From the NCBI RefSeq assembly GCF_020520425.1, contig NC_079491.1, positions 2,108,001 to 2,172,000 on the forward strand: DNA of 64,000 nucleotides, written 5' to 3'. Numbering within the stretch: the stretch's first letter is position 1; every line of letters begins with the position of its first letter. Made by a program: the position numbers and the translations under genes. This document shows positions 11,516 to 22,943 of this stretch, piece by piece. Under the pieces are notes generated by a model that did not search any database, was not told the origin of the DNA, and was given only the letters and a program-made list of their open reading frames with translations. The stretch comes from Spinacia oleracea (lineage: Eukaryota; Streptophyta; Magnoliopsida; Caryophyllales; Amaranthaceae).

Positions 11516-12702
11516 ATACTCCGTATAATGCGAAGTTCAAAGGACACCTTATTATAACTTCCAATGACGTCCAATAAGAGTCAATAAGATAAGTTCAGAT
11601 AAGATAAGATGAGATAAAATAAGATATGTTAAAGGGTAATAAGATAAGATAAGATTAGTTCAGCACCAATAAAAGAAGATAAGATAGTATAGGTGAAATT
11701 TAGGTGAAGAAAACATTGTGTAAGTTAAGGTGGCAGAGGCTTATTGTATACTTTACCATTGTTTACAAACTTTGTTGAAGATCAATATATGTAGGAGTAA
11801 TTCTAAACCAACATCTCTAAATTATCTTTGATCTTGTAAGGCTCCAAAATATTTTCAGGTTCCCCATGAGTGAGGGCTTTGAAAGTCTCCATAAACTCTG
11901 TGTATAGAAATTGCCTATAAAGTGGTGGATCGTCCACATTCACAAGAGCTTTCGCGGGTTGAATGATGCAATCTCTCGAGGGCAAGACGAAAAATGATAC
12001 AGTAGTCCTAGCCTTATGTGCATTTGTCACCACTCTATGTTCCGCACTTTTTAGCTTTCCGTTACTTATAACCTGCAAAAATAAATAAATAAATAAATAA
12101 CGCGTACCATGTCAAAATAATAACTTAATTGGTTTACCCGGTATTAGGATTGAAGGGGGTACATATAAGACGGCATTGGGCTGGACCGGCCCGACACAAG
12201 AACGATGTCGTTAATTAGCTGGGTCCAAACCGCTTTTTTTTCGAAAAATACGACAAGCTAGTCATGGTCTGACATAACAAAACGTGTTAAGTTGAGTGAA
12301 TGTAGGTTTATGAACTACGGCTCAGCCCGACACATAGGCTTGGGCCATATTTCTTAACTTTTCTGCCTGTTTTGGCCCAACCTTAATGGGCTTCACATAA
12401 GCCCAACCCGACTCCACATCCATCCCTCTTTGGGCATGTAAAAGTCTTCCATGTACATCAATTATTACACAAAAGATATGACAAATGATAAATTCAAGAA
12501 AGAATTTTACTTCTTCCAAGGAAATCAACTTAAAAAAATGCGAATTTTTTGGAAGAAGTAAAAATTTCTTTGGATGATATATACCTGCATTTGGTAGCCG
12601 ATGTTGACCATAAAAGCAGCTGGACAAGGTTGAACAATGAGCCATTCATTATCAACATAAACTTGAAGGCCAGGAATATCATCTTGAAGAAGCAAGGTAA
12701 TT

Positions 12703-12718
12703 ACATTAGGTCATTAGG
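12703..12718 (-). other. 8-bp tandem duplication causing the frameshift
   Basis: On the plus strand ACATTAGG is followed immediately by TCATTAGG, two copies of an octamer with one mismatch. In the gene's frame the paralogues read Asp-Pro-(Asn/Thr)-Leu-Ile at this point. Here the second octamer inserts 8 nt after the Asn codon and ends the frame three codons later. The frame after the duplication resumes as TLLLQDDIPGLQVY, as expected for the family. Confidence 0.85.
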
Positions 12719-12986
12719 ATCACAATGTTTTGGTAACCCTAAAGTCAAACTTGGGTCAGGACATGGTGGATAATGGTTCACCGTTAAGAAGAAATCTTCA
12801 TTGTAACCATTTGCAAAAAATCCAGATTCAAGTTCTAAACCTTCACCTATTAGGTCTAGAATTCTTGACCCGAGATCTCCCACTTGAGTTGAATACTCCT
12901 CTACCACCTCTCTGTGTGACAAAAAAAAAAATCAATTTTAATCAGTAAAAATCAGGTGAATAGAATATGACCTTGTCAGTTGTCTT

Positions 12987-13500
12987 TAAAGATGGTTGTA
13001 GGTCGGGCAAAAAAATCTCGTCCCGACACGAGTACGAAAAAAGAACGGCACCGCAAGAGCACAAAGTTGTGGGCCGTGGGCCTGGCCTGGGCCGAGTTTT
13101 TTAGGAAAAAGCACGGCACGAATCGACTTGGCACGACAAAACACGTTAAATTTAGTAAATTAGGCTTAGACACGACGACCCGACCCGACATGACAGCATA
13201 TGGGCTCGGTTCGGGCCTGGGTCATGTTTTAAACTTTTCGGCTCGGCCCGATTCGGCACGAATCACGATGCAGAGTGGGTCTTGCTTGGCCCCGACCCGT
13301 TTAGGCCCACAACCCATGGACTCGACCCGAAGCCCGACAACCCATGAGTCCGGGTCTGGCCTGGGTCATGTTTTAAACTTTTCGGCCCGGCCCGACTCGA
13401 CAAGATGCAAAGTGGGTCAGGCTTGGCCCCAACTCGTTTAGGCCCACAACCCATGGCGGCGACCCGAAGCCCGACCCGTCCCGACCCACGACCATCTTTA
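12987..13500. mobile_element. GC-rich hAT-like MITE in dioxygenase intron
   Basis: The ends are TAAAGATGG and CCATCTTTA, extending inward as an imperfect inverted repeat (GGTTGTAGGTCGGGC and CCGACCCACGACC). The flanks GTTGTCTT (12979-12986) and GTTGTCTC (13501-13508) form an 8-bp target duplication with one mismatch. The interior has many CCCGACCCG/GGCCTGGGTC repeats and one internal partial duplication (13200-13250 versus 13350-13400). It sits in the second intron of the broken dioxygenase. Overlapping open frames here come from GC-rich composition. Confidence 0.75.
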
Positions 13501-14279
13501 GTTGTCTCTTCATCATGCATTTGATATTACAAAAGTACCCTTTTTCGTCAAATTTAAAAGGGCAAATTAGCCCTAATTAAGTAACTAAAGATTAATCGAA
13601 CAATTAAGTATAGTTTACCTGTATCGAGCAGGGTTTTGGGGCCAATAATGGATGCATTCTTTAAAAGGAGTACAATCATGGATCAAGCAATCCCTCCAAT
13701 AGTGAATATCTTCAGTTGCATAATTATGACTACTTGTATAAAGTCTACACTTGAAATTACAATCCTCAGAATACAAGTGTGATTTCTCTTCATAAGGCAA
13801 CTCAAAGAACTCCTTAAACACCTTCATTGCATCCTCCATTACTTTTTTCGCAACTCCATGGTTAATCACCTGTTTCACAAATCACAATTTAATCAATTTT
13901 TTTTAAGAAACATTCGTCACATTATTTAGAGACCACAAATTCTTATTTACATGGGGTGTACGATAAATATTGTACACCGAAGTTAAAGTTAACGCAAAAT
14001 GCTTAAAAGTTACCCTTAATTATATACGTAAAAGTTATCTATTTTTTACTGATAAAATTTTTCATTTTAATAAAAAATATTTCTTCAAAATCACTAATAA
14101 TGTATAAAATTTATCATTTAGCTCTTTAAAATGTTTATTTATCAACTTTTTTTTTTAATTATATAAAAGTTAGAGAAAACTGGGTAAAAGTTATATTGGT
14201 GTACAAATAAATTTATTGTACACCTTGTACATGCAAGACCTTTTGTTTAGAGATCTACTACGTAAGATATTACAAATCG

Positions 14280-14870
14280 ATATAGAAAAGTACTACGTAG
14301 TACTACGTTACACATATTATTTTTGTTACATTATTGATATATATATGTTTTCCACATTAATAATATCTCATATCTCTAATACATTATCACTTACTACACT
14401 TATATACGTACGTAGTATATGTTATCCTGGTCGATTACGAGGATGGTACGTAGTAATACGTGTAACTTCATATCTTACATATATAGAAAAGTACCGTACT
14501 ACGTAGTACTACGTTACACGTATTATTTTTGTTACATTATTGATATATATTTTCCCTATCGATAATATCTCATATCTCTAATACATTATCGCTTACGATA
14601 CCTATATACGTACGTAGTATATGTTACCCTGGTCGATTACGAGGACGGTACGTAGTAATACGTGTAACTCATATCTTACATGTATAGAAAAGTACTACCT
14701 TACACGTATTATTTTTGTTACATTATTGATATATATTTTCCCTATCGATAATATCTCATATCTCTAATATACGTACTATCACTTAAGATACCTATATACG
14801 TACATAGTATATGTTATCCTGGTCGATTACGAGGAGCTACGTAGTAATACACTAATACGTGTAACTCAAT
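14280..14870. repeat. Three-copy ~201-bp tandem repeat in intron 1 of the broken dioxygenase
   Basis: Copies begin at about 14280, 14481 and 14682, each opening with ATAGAAAAGTAC. They share TACACGTATTATTTTTGTTA, TCTCATATCTCTAATA, TATACGTACGTAGTATATG and CCTGGTCGATTACGAGGA. Palindromic TACGTA/CTACGTAG steps recur throughout. The short frame at 14216-14506 is a by-product. Confidence 0.85.
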
Positions 14871-15204
14871 AATTTAACAAAAATAAAATGAAATTCATTT
14901 TAAGGATATTAATTTTTAACAATATTAATTATGGGAAATTAAAATTAGGGTAAAGGAAAAAAAATACCTGAAAGAAACCAAACTGTTTAGCAGCTTGCAT
15001 AATTTGCTCGACAATCTTTGCTCGATCATCACCATTTGTTTTGAAGAGATCAATAACCGGAATTTGGCATGTTGGAAAATAATTATTTCCAGGTCTTTTT
15101 TCTGGAGGAATAATATAACTTTTAGGCAATGATTTTCCATTAAACCAGCTTGAAAGTATCGTTTTCTCCATTTAAATTTTCACTAAAAAGAAAATATTGT
15201 ATAT

Positions 15205-15247
15205 GAATATGGATATGGATATGGATATGGATATGGATATGAATATG
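15205..15247. repeat. (GGATAT)n hexamer microsatellite
   Basis: Six tandem ATGGAT/GAATAT-type hexamers, seen directly. They lie 34-76 bp upstream of the ATG of the minus-strand dioxygenase, within its 5' UTR or core promoter. Confidence 0.9.
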
Positions 15248-15465
15248 GGTTCAAGTTTATATGTAAAGAATCATTTCTTAATTGTAGTATATATATACAC
15301 GCATGAAATTAAAAGGAGTAACTTCTATTAAAAAAGAGAAGAAAAAAGGAGTAACTTCTAAAAATAATGACTATTCTTTTTACCAATTTAAGAATATTGC
15401 ATTAATTAGGCTATATACCCTCCTAATTAACATTATTTCACCTATAAAGTATTCTTTTTATAAAT

Positions 15466-15566
15466 TTAGGCTATGTTCTATTAAACTTATTTTTGACTGA
15501 ACTTGTATTATCTGAACTTATTTTGTCTTAAATAAGTCAAAAAATGTCGAACATAACAGAGCCTTA
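15466..15566. mobile_element. Short AACTTAT-family MITE
   Basis: Runs from ATGTTCTATTAAACTTATTT to AACATAACAGAGCCTTA, with imperfect inverted ends and internal CTGAACTT/TTATCTGAACTT units. It is a shorter, older member of the family at 17513-17738. Confidence 0.55.
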
Positions 15567-15819
15567 GTGTGGACCAGTAATTGAAATGGCATTCCATTAA
15601 TCAGGGTATATCCTCCTAACATTTCACTTATGACTTATCTAACGCAAAAAAAAGGTTAGAAAAATTAAAGATAAGTTCCGATAAGTTCAAAATAATAATT
15701 TAATGCTAATATATAAGGGACTACCTATTATACAAGTTGCAACTAATTAATTTTCTATCAGACTGTAAGGTACTTATTTACTCCGTAATTGTTAACCATG
15801 CCTAATAGTATGTCATGCC

Positions 15820-16531
15820 CAGGGCCGGTTCTGGGGGTGTGCGGGGTGAGCGACGGAACAGGGCCCCCAATTTAAATTTTAAATATAGGGTATTTAGCTT
15901 CCTAAATGTATACAAATACTAAAATTGGAGTATTGATTAAGGTGATGAGCAAATATGGCAACAACTATGGTTCGAATCCCATAACTAATAAATTCTATTT
16001 TGATTTTCCCAAATATGACAGCTTGCTTCGACTACTTTTGTTTTTGGTTTTTTACAGTAAATTATTTTTAAGATTCCCATGTACAATGGAATACAAAAAC
16101 CACCAATACATTCATGATTCATCCATTCTTCATTATTTCTCATCCAAATATCGAAAAACCTTTCATATTCAAATTGCTTATCAAATCTCGTTTTCAACGA
16201 CTAAATTTTTAATGTTACCCTGATATGTTGATAATATTATAGAGTTGTTTCTCTCTCTAATTTCATTGTATTTTCAATTTAATTTTGCCAAAATTTTAAT
16301 TAAATTATGCAAATTTTCATTAGCTTTTATCCATATTTTTCTTAATTTATTGTTGAAATTTTCATTAGTGTTTTTCTTTTTTATGTTTATCATTTCCGCA
16401 AATTTTATTAATCTAGTGAAGGTTTTTTGTTTAATAAAAACTGAATATTCATTAAAGTAATAAATACAGGGCCCTATTTTGGAAAATTGCACAGGGCCCA
16501 TTATCATGTTGGAATCGTAGCCCCGGCACTG
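15820..16531. mobile_element. Non-autonomous hAT element with 8-bp TSD
   Basis: The ends CAGGGCCGG and CCGGCACTG form a near-perfect inverted repeat. Both sides are flanked by GTCATGCC (15812-15819 and 16532-16539), a perfect 8-bp duplication typical of hAT. The 712-bp interior is AT-rich, and I recognise no transposase in it. The small overlapping frames (15906-16223 and others) have no recognisable similarity. Confidence 0.85.
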
Positions 16532-16870
16532 GTCATGCCATATGAATGTTAGATGGTACGTAGCTTAATTGTCTTCTTTCAGATCGTCTAACACTTATTT
16601 AATTGTCAAACTGCGAATGCCTGATAGTTTTCCATATGAATATACTATGGTAACTAGTCTTTTATCAGACTGTATGGTACTTATTTACTCCGTAATTGTT
16701 AACCATGCATGCCTAATAGTATGTCATGCCATATGAATGTTAGATGGTAGCTTGTCTTCTTTGAGATCGTCTAACACTTATTTAATTGTCAAACTGCGAA
16801 TGCCTGATAGTTTGCCATATGAATATAATATGGTTAACTAGTCTTCTATCAGACCGTCTGACACTTATTT
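16532..16870. repeat. Tandem duplication of ~190 bp next to the hAT element
   Basis: GTCATGCCATATGAATGTTAGATGG occurs at about 16532 and 16726 and is followed by the same sequence (CAGATCGTCTAACACTTATT or close, CAAACTGCGAATGCCTGATA). The segment before the hAT insertion (15750-15819) matches 16668-16725. The hAT element therefore inserted into one copy of an older tandem repeat. Confidence 0.75.
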
Positions 16871-17512
16871 CATTGTCAAGCCATGACTAATACGAAGTAG
16901 TATCTATCTAGATATTAGATGGGTGACATGGCAAATAGGAGAAATTTGTGCGAATAGAACGCTAGCAAGACCTAATGCATGCAAGTTTAATTGGTCACGA
17001 CTTAATTGTTTTTCCAAAACATTTCTGTGATAAACTATATGTCAATTAACAATCTAGGATATAATATACTATTTTGGTTGTACTTTTTTCAATCTAAATG
17101 TAGTATATATAATTACCTCATTTTCCCTTTTAATTTACCCATTTTGATCCAATAGCACATTTTTATTAGGATGACGTGAAGTACATTATATATAATTTGC
17201 AATTAATGGGTAACATTTTATAAATATATCTCATTATCACTTTTGATAATGACTAATGACAATGCAACTTGGAAGTTGGAAGAATTGTCCTAACTAAATA
17301 TGGGAATTAATTCATTTTTATGCATTATTGTACCTTAAAATTTGAATCGAATAGATAAGGTTCAGCAATGATAGTGGCATCCACTGTGTCATAGAGAAAA
17401 ACTGATGTAATTATATTAAGATACTTCAACTAGCCATTTCTAAATATGCAATGAACCAAACTTAAAGGAGGATTAAGAAGACCTGATCAACCAATTGCAT
17501 GTTGGTTTAAGC

Positions 17513-17738
17513 TGCGTTCTATTCATCTGATTTTCACTTATTTTTTCTGAACTTATCTTATCTGACTTATCTGAACTTAACTGAACTTATCTGAACTTAT
17601 TAAAACTTATCAAAACTTATTTTATTTACAAATTGTACTTGGTCAAACCTTATTTTTTCTGAACTTATCTTATCTGAACTTATCTGAACTTATTTTTCCT
17701 GAAATAAGTGGAAATAAGGTGAACAGAACATGGCCTTA
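17513..17738. mobile_element. AACTTAT-family MITE
   Basis: Left end TGCGTTCTATTCATCTGATT; right end GGAAATAAGGTGAACAGAAC then ATGGCCTTA. The termini are imperfect inverted repeats, and the interior is built of GAACTTATCTTATCT-like units. Close relatives occur at 19486-19683 and 32822-33012, and looser ones at 15466-15566, 31190-31512 and 61264-61460. I cannot assign the superfamily from the sequence alone. Confidence 0.7.
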
Positions 17739-17744
17739 GTATTG

Positions 17745-18460
17745 ATTTGGGATGAACTTGGTAGGGAGAACCGCATGTTAGATCCCCGCTACTAGGTGTG
17801 TTAATCGGTCCAAACCCGGAAAGGACCGGACTGGACCGGACCGGACCGACCCGGACCGGACCGAACCGAAATTTTGATATTCAAGACCCGAAAATCGGAC
17901 CGATCATGCTTGGACTGAACCCGGACCGGACCGAAAAAATCGGTCCAAAACCCGGACCGGACCGGTTTAGACCGGTTGTAAACCTATTTCTATATATTTT
18001 TTATTTTTTCTACAAATTATGGTAAAAAAAGAAAAGATATATATAATAAACCAATTGTTTAAGGTCTTTTTAAGATAAAATAAGATATATCACAATATGG
18101 TAATATTTACAACATAGCTAGTAAAGGAGAAAATTAAATTTTTGAATAGTTTATATTATATTTTATTAAGGAAATATCGGTCCGGTTCAAAACCGGGTTT
18201 TGGACCGGACCGGACCGAAGATCGAAGTTTGATATATCTCGACCGGAAGACCGGACCAATTGCCTTCGGTCCGGTCTGGGTCGGTCCGGTCCAGTCTGGA
18301 TCGGTCCGGTCCGGTCTATTTTTTCGGTACGGACCAAATTTTGCACACCCCTACCTGCTACTACAATTGGAAGGGGACTGTAACCTATCCATCAATAATT
18401 TGCTCCGAATCCGGATTATCCCTAAAGGTGAATCGGGTGGTAACACCAAACAAAAAAAAT
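17745..18460 (+). mobile_element. tRNA-derived SINE copy split by a MITE
   Basis: The segments 17745-17792 and 18354-18460, once joined, match the SINE at 50590-50751: GGGAGAACCGCATGTTAGAT (B-box region), CTACAATTGGAAGGGGA, AACCTATCCATC, then a poly-A-like end. The break is exactly the foldback element at 17793-18353. Confidence 0.7.
17793..18353. mobile_element. GGACCG-rich foldback MITE, 8-bp TSD, inside a SINE
   Basis: Begins TAGGTGTG and ends CACACCCCTA. Both arms are rich in GGACCGGACCGG and are inverted relative to each other (GACCGAACCGAAATTTTGAT on the left; GATCGAAGTTTGATAT on the right). The flanks CCCGCTAC (17785-17792) and CCTGCTAC (18354-18361) are an 8-bp duplication with one mismatch, as expected for hAT-type transposition. 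The open frames here are composition effects. Confidence 0.75.
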
Positions 18461-18675
18461 GACCTGATCAAATGGCGGGCGGAGTGGAGCTTCGGCCAGG
18501 CTACATCAAAAAAATTCATTAATTACATTGGTTGTGCCGCTTAAACATCAGGCCAATTTGCGGTTCCCATAACCCACTATTTTGAGCCAAAAGAACGGGT
18601 TTTCCGAGACATTTTTAGATGGGATTAAATTTAGAACTATAAAATTTTAAAATCGGGTCGAACCAAGTATGAAAC

Positions 18676-18944
18676 GCTACAAGAAATTGTACAATTAACG
18701 ACGGGAAATCCCGTCGCGAAAGGCCAATAATCGTTGATTAACGACGGGATTTCTTGTCGCGAACCCGTCATGAAAGGGGGCCGTCGTTAATAGAAAATCT
18801 CGTCGTTAACCCGTCGTAAAAGACATTTGCGACGGTTGTTCCCGTCTTTGTTTGATTGTTAGCCCCATCGCAAAAGGCTTTTACGATGGAATTTTTAACC
18901 CGACGTAATTAAGTTGTCGTTAAAAATACAAATTTTTATTGTGA
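18676..18944. mobile_element. Degenerate CACTA-type MITE
   Basis: Begins CTACAAGAAATTGTACAATT, the CACTA terminal motif with its first bases changed, and ends near TTTTTATTGTG. The interior carries the family's AACGACGGG/CCCGTCGTTAA repeats. Members with cleaner ends lie at 20819-20998 and 23692-23926. Confidence 0.6.
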
Positions 18945-20818
18945 AATATGGCATAAAAAAAATCTGCCCAAAGCCCAAAATTTTTCGGCCCGGGCAGCAC
19001 ATGATCAAGTGTAGGACTTACCAAAAATGTTACTTCTTACTTTTATATCCTCAAATAGGGAAAGAAAAACAACCAAAATATTGCAATATTCAATAATATT
19101 ATATTCGTTCCTTGATGATGTTTTCATTTTGAATCTTCAAAGGTTACATTGCAAATGAAATACGGCGTATAAGAAATAACATATTTATCAATTTATGCGC
19201 AGGGGCAAAGTTAGGATTTTTGAGATTGGAGAGTTTTTATTTATATTTTTTTTTATAGCGTAACATTCGTAGAAAATTAGAAAAAGTTACACTTTTAATT
19301 TAAAATGAAAATGTATATGGTCATATAAATCACATGACTTAAGAAATGCGGCTTGCATAGTAAACTCAATAAGAGTTCAGTGGGCTTGGCCCATTCTTAT
19401 GCACCAAAAAAAATAAAAAAAAATAAGAAGAGTTCAGTGAAAATTTTCATAGTAAAAATACTTTTTCTCAAGGGCGCATAAAGTTGCGTTCCATTCACCT
19501 GATTTCCACTTATTTTTCCTGAACTTATCTTATCTGAACTTATTAGAACTTATCAAAACTTATTTTAGTTATAAATTGTACTTGGCCAACCCTTATTTTC
19601 CTGAACTTATCTTATCTGAACTTAACTGAACTTATCTGAACTTATTTTTCCTGAAATAAGTGGAAATAAGGTGAACATAACAAAAGGGATGGAAAATTGT
19701 GTAGCTCCTATCCTTTAGTAATACTTAAAAGGCAAAAACATGCTTGATATAAGAGGTTCATTCCCGAATCTTGCCATATTACAAATCTTTCAAAAATCCC
19801 ATTACCACATTACAACTCTTGCAAACAATTAACTTCCGAAATTTTGGTGCAGCTATTTGTATTTATCATTTTCGTTGTATTTAATCTGTTCTATATGAGG
19901 GGGAAATTAATTAAGAAAATACTTGAACAGTTGGACACTTGGACGTACTCATCCTATGGAGTAATATTTAAGCATGAGATCTTATTTAATTCATCTCGAT
20001 TAATATTTTAAAGTATCAAACTTTTCAATATTTACAGTATAAAGATATTAATACTTAAATGTTAAATACGAAACTTTGAATTATGAAAAACGAAATACAG
20101 AAACTAGATTAGGACGAGTTAATCTCTGTCCTTAGGATAATATTAGCCCCCGCTATATTGCTGATGGGATTCAAAGCCAATCTACCCCCAGGATTCCTAA
20201 TCAAGAACGGATTACAGCAAATTAAACCATTCTCCATGAACAAGTATTTTTGAAGAAACTGACATTGTGATAAAATATGAAGGAAAACGTAATTAACATA
20301 ATCAATGTGAATTAGATTAAATAGGAAACCATATGACAGTTACTAATAACCGCCCTTTGTTATTATCCTATTTAAAATAAATAATTAATTAATATCGAAA
20401 TATTAATTAACTAGTAACCGCAAAAAGAAATAACTGTGCGCGTGCCGCGTGCTAAGTGCTAAGTCTTGATTAGTAATACATAGCTATATTACCAACCAAA
20501 TACTAGCACACCAAAGCCCAATGCTCCATTTGGCCCAACAACTTAACCCACCACATATTTAATATACTATGCACATGGGTCTATTTAAAGACATCACAAA
20601 CTTCATATTTCTTCCGTGTGGGAGAATACTCCCACACTCACAAATAGAAGACTATTATCTAACATTAAATTATGCATTAAATATAAAGAAATTTCCCCAA
20701 CTTTTTTTTACGACCGCTTCTCCCCTCTCTTCCTCCTTTCTCTCTCTTTTTAGGATTTATAAAAATTAGGGGTTTTTAGGGTGGAAATAACCCATTTTTT
20801 CCGAAAATTTGGTTATTT
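18945..20818. other. Intergenic stretch, one MITE, no gene
   Basis: Apart from the MITE at 19486-19683 I see no coding region. A GGGAGAATACTCCC palindrome lies at about 20621-20634. The short frames at 18914-19096 and 20569-20769 have no recognisable features. Confidence 0.5.
19486..19683. mobile_element. AACTTAT-family MITE
   Basis: Same termini and internal units as 17513-17738 (TGCGTTCCATTCACCTGATT at the left, GTGGAAATAAGGTGAACATA at the right), about 200 bp. Parts of the interior are nearly identical to the 17.5-kb copy, indicating fairly recent amplification. Confidence 0.7.
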
Positions 20819-20998
20819 CACTACAAAATTTTGTATCTTTTATGACAACCTAATAACGACGGGTTAACGACGGGATTTTCCATTAACGACGGCCCCCTTT
20901 TATGACGGGTTCGCGGCGGAAAATCCCGTCGTTAATCAACAATTATTGACCTTTAGCGACGGGATTTCTCGTCGTTAATAGTACAATTTCTTGTATTG
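20819..20998. mobile_element. CACTA-type MITE
   Basis: Left end CACTACAAAATTTTG, right end AATTTCTTGTATTG, a slightly decayed CACTA inverted repeat. The interior has CCTAATAACGACGGGTTAAC and CCCGTCGTTAATCAAC blocks shared with the copies at 18676 and 23692. The 116-residue open frame that follows (21090-21440) is not recognisable. Confidence 0.7.
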
Positions 20999-21565
20999 TT
21001 TCCTCCCCTTCTCTTTCAATTATGTTGTGTTTTTTGCGTTAGATCTCAATAAAACTACATAGTTTCAGTGTAGTAAGTACCTCTATGGTGTGTTTGACTG
21101 TTTCAATGTAGTAAGTACCCATATGGTGGGTTTGTTTTTAGTTAAGTTTTGTATGTTTAGTTTAGTTCAGGTTGTTTCTTTGGTAAAGATTTATGCGGTA
21201 TCGAAAAGGATGTCAATCTTTCGACTACAATTAGACGAATCAGAGGGAAATCATATTTGTCACGGCTACAACAGATCTATAGACCCGCTCGTCAATGAAG
21301 GCTGTAAATCACAGCAATATAAAAGAGGGTATACAGAATGTTTGATATACTACGATCGTAGCTATGGTGAAAGGAAGTTTTTATTTGATTCGATTGTTAT
21401 GTATTTGTTAGATTTAAATCTTTATGTAGATGTCGTATGACTTTTTATCAATGAATTAATTTGTTTATAAAAAAAAATATAAAGAAATTTCCCCATCAAT
21501 AAAAAAAATAAAAATATAAAGCACTCTATGTGCACGTATTGATCACCACCCCTTTTGTATAACAA

Positions 21566-22288
21566 CTAGTTATTGCCCCGGGCAATGACCCGGTGACTAT
21601 ATGTAATTTGAAAATTAATCTTGATAAAATTTGAGTTAAATAAAAATAATTACAATAGTTTGATATTAAATACTTACATATAACATGAGATAAATATTTG
21701 TGCATAATTTATTTTTATATTTTATTTATGTAAGGGTAATTCAATATAAAATTTGGTTAAACATTTTAGTAAACTAAATTTAAAATGTAGTCTTTTGTTA
21801 TGTGTAATACTCTTTTTTTATTGCTCTAGGTAAACTAACATGAACTGGCCTGCTAAAGAACGTAATTATAAATGAACCTAAATGAAAATGTAAATGAAAA
21901 AAAAAAATTAAGTATAGTTTAGTTTCATAAGAAAATTATTAAAATGTATAATTATGGTAGGCATTAACGTTTTAATACAAGGTATTAAACTATTAATAAA
22001 CATAACTTATATGTTTTCGATTGCTTAAATATCATAAGTTTTATTATTGGATTAGTGGTTAAAGTTCTAACTTATGAACATGAAGTCAAGGGTTCAAACA
22101 TTGATATTTGCATTTCTTCATCTTTTTGTAAGAAAATATTATATGTCAATGTGGCTATGCCATGACACTTGCCATCTAATGGTGACGACATGTATGTCAA
22201 TGTGGCTATGTGTGTCACTTGCCATCTAATGACGACGACATGTAGCGAGATGGCATGAAATGCCATTGAGATTTAATAATAGTATAGA
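21566..22288 (-). mobile_element. Short non-autonomous Helitron
   Basis: Read on the minus strand it starts TCTATACTATTATTAAATC at 22288, after an A, and ends CTAG followed by T at 21566. A GC-rich hairpin-forming stretch (CCGGGTCATTGCCCGGGGC) lies just before the end. These are Helitron ends. It is 723 bp with no coding capacity. Near its 5' end a tandem duplication includes GTCACTTGCCATCTAATG. Confidence 0.7.
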
Positions 22289-22943
22289 TAAATAAATCAA
22301 GATGTTCCTTTTTATTTCGAGGGAATAAATCAAGATGTTCCTCTATGTGCTTTCACAAATTCTTATTTACAATGGTTGTACAATAATTATTGTACACCGG
22401 AGTAAAACTTAACTCAAAATACTTAAAAGTTATGCTTATATATGTAAAAGTTATCTAATTTTTAGTGATACATTTTTTCATTTTAAGAAAACTTATTTCT
22501 TCAAATCACTAATAATATATAAAATTAATTATCTAATTAACTTTTTTTTACTAATATAAAAGTTAATCAAAACTATGTTAAAGTTAAAAAAAATGAATTA
22601 AAGTTATTTTGGTGTACAATAAATTTATTTTACACTTTATGCGCGCAAGACTTTTGACGTACTTTTATACGAAATCAATCCAGATATTATGATCAAAACA
22701 AAACAAAATCAGTCAAGATATTATCCACACACAAAAAAAAAAATAAAAAAAAATCAGTCAAGATACTCTTCTAGGTGCTTTTTAAATGGAAACAAATCAA
22801 TCAAGATAGGAAATTTATCCATTAATTACTATTGTTGTGTGAAAACAATGATATCTTACCAAAAAATCGTTACATCATCATAATCATGAAAGTTTCTTTG
22901 TTACATAAATACTAAGCAAATGGTAAAATTTATTTTCTCACAA

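Larger units (their letters stand above)
11803..15171 (-). pseudogene. 2-oxoglutarate/Fe(II) dioxygenase, H6H-like, frameshifted
   Basis: Four exons on the minus strand: 15171-14968, 13869-13619, 12911-12585 and 12072-11803, all with GT-AG borders. The protein belongs to the plant 2-oxoglutarate-dependent dioxygenase family, close to hyoscyamine 6-dioxygenase-like enzymes. It shows an N-terminal DIOX_N region (IPVIDLF), VINHG, the iron motif H-C-D (HCDPN), and in the last exon the second His (EHRVVTNAHKAR) with the co-substrate Arg. An 8-bp tandem duplication at 12703-12718, just after HCDPN, shifts the frame and gives a TAA at 12701-12703. The predicted product is 221 residues and lacks the distal His and Arg, so it should be inactive. 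Without the extra 8 bp the exons total 348 codons including stop, the family length. All splice sites remain usable, so the lesion looks recent. A TATA-like run lies at about 15284-15299. Confidence 0.85.

Noticed and set aside
12976-13520. Frames up to 153 residues on both strands
   Set aside because: Entirely within the GC-rich MITE; translation is repeat-derived.
21090-21440. 116-residue plus-strand frame
   Set aside because: No recognisable motifs, surrounded by transposons, no supporting splice or promoter features.
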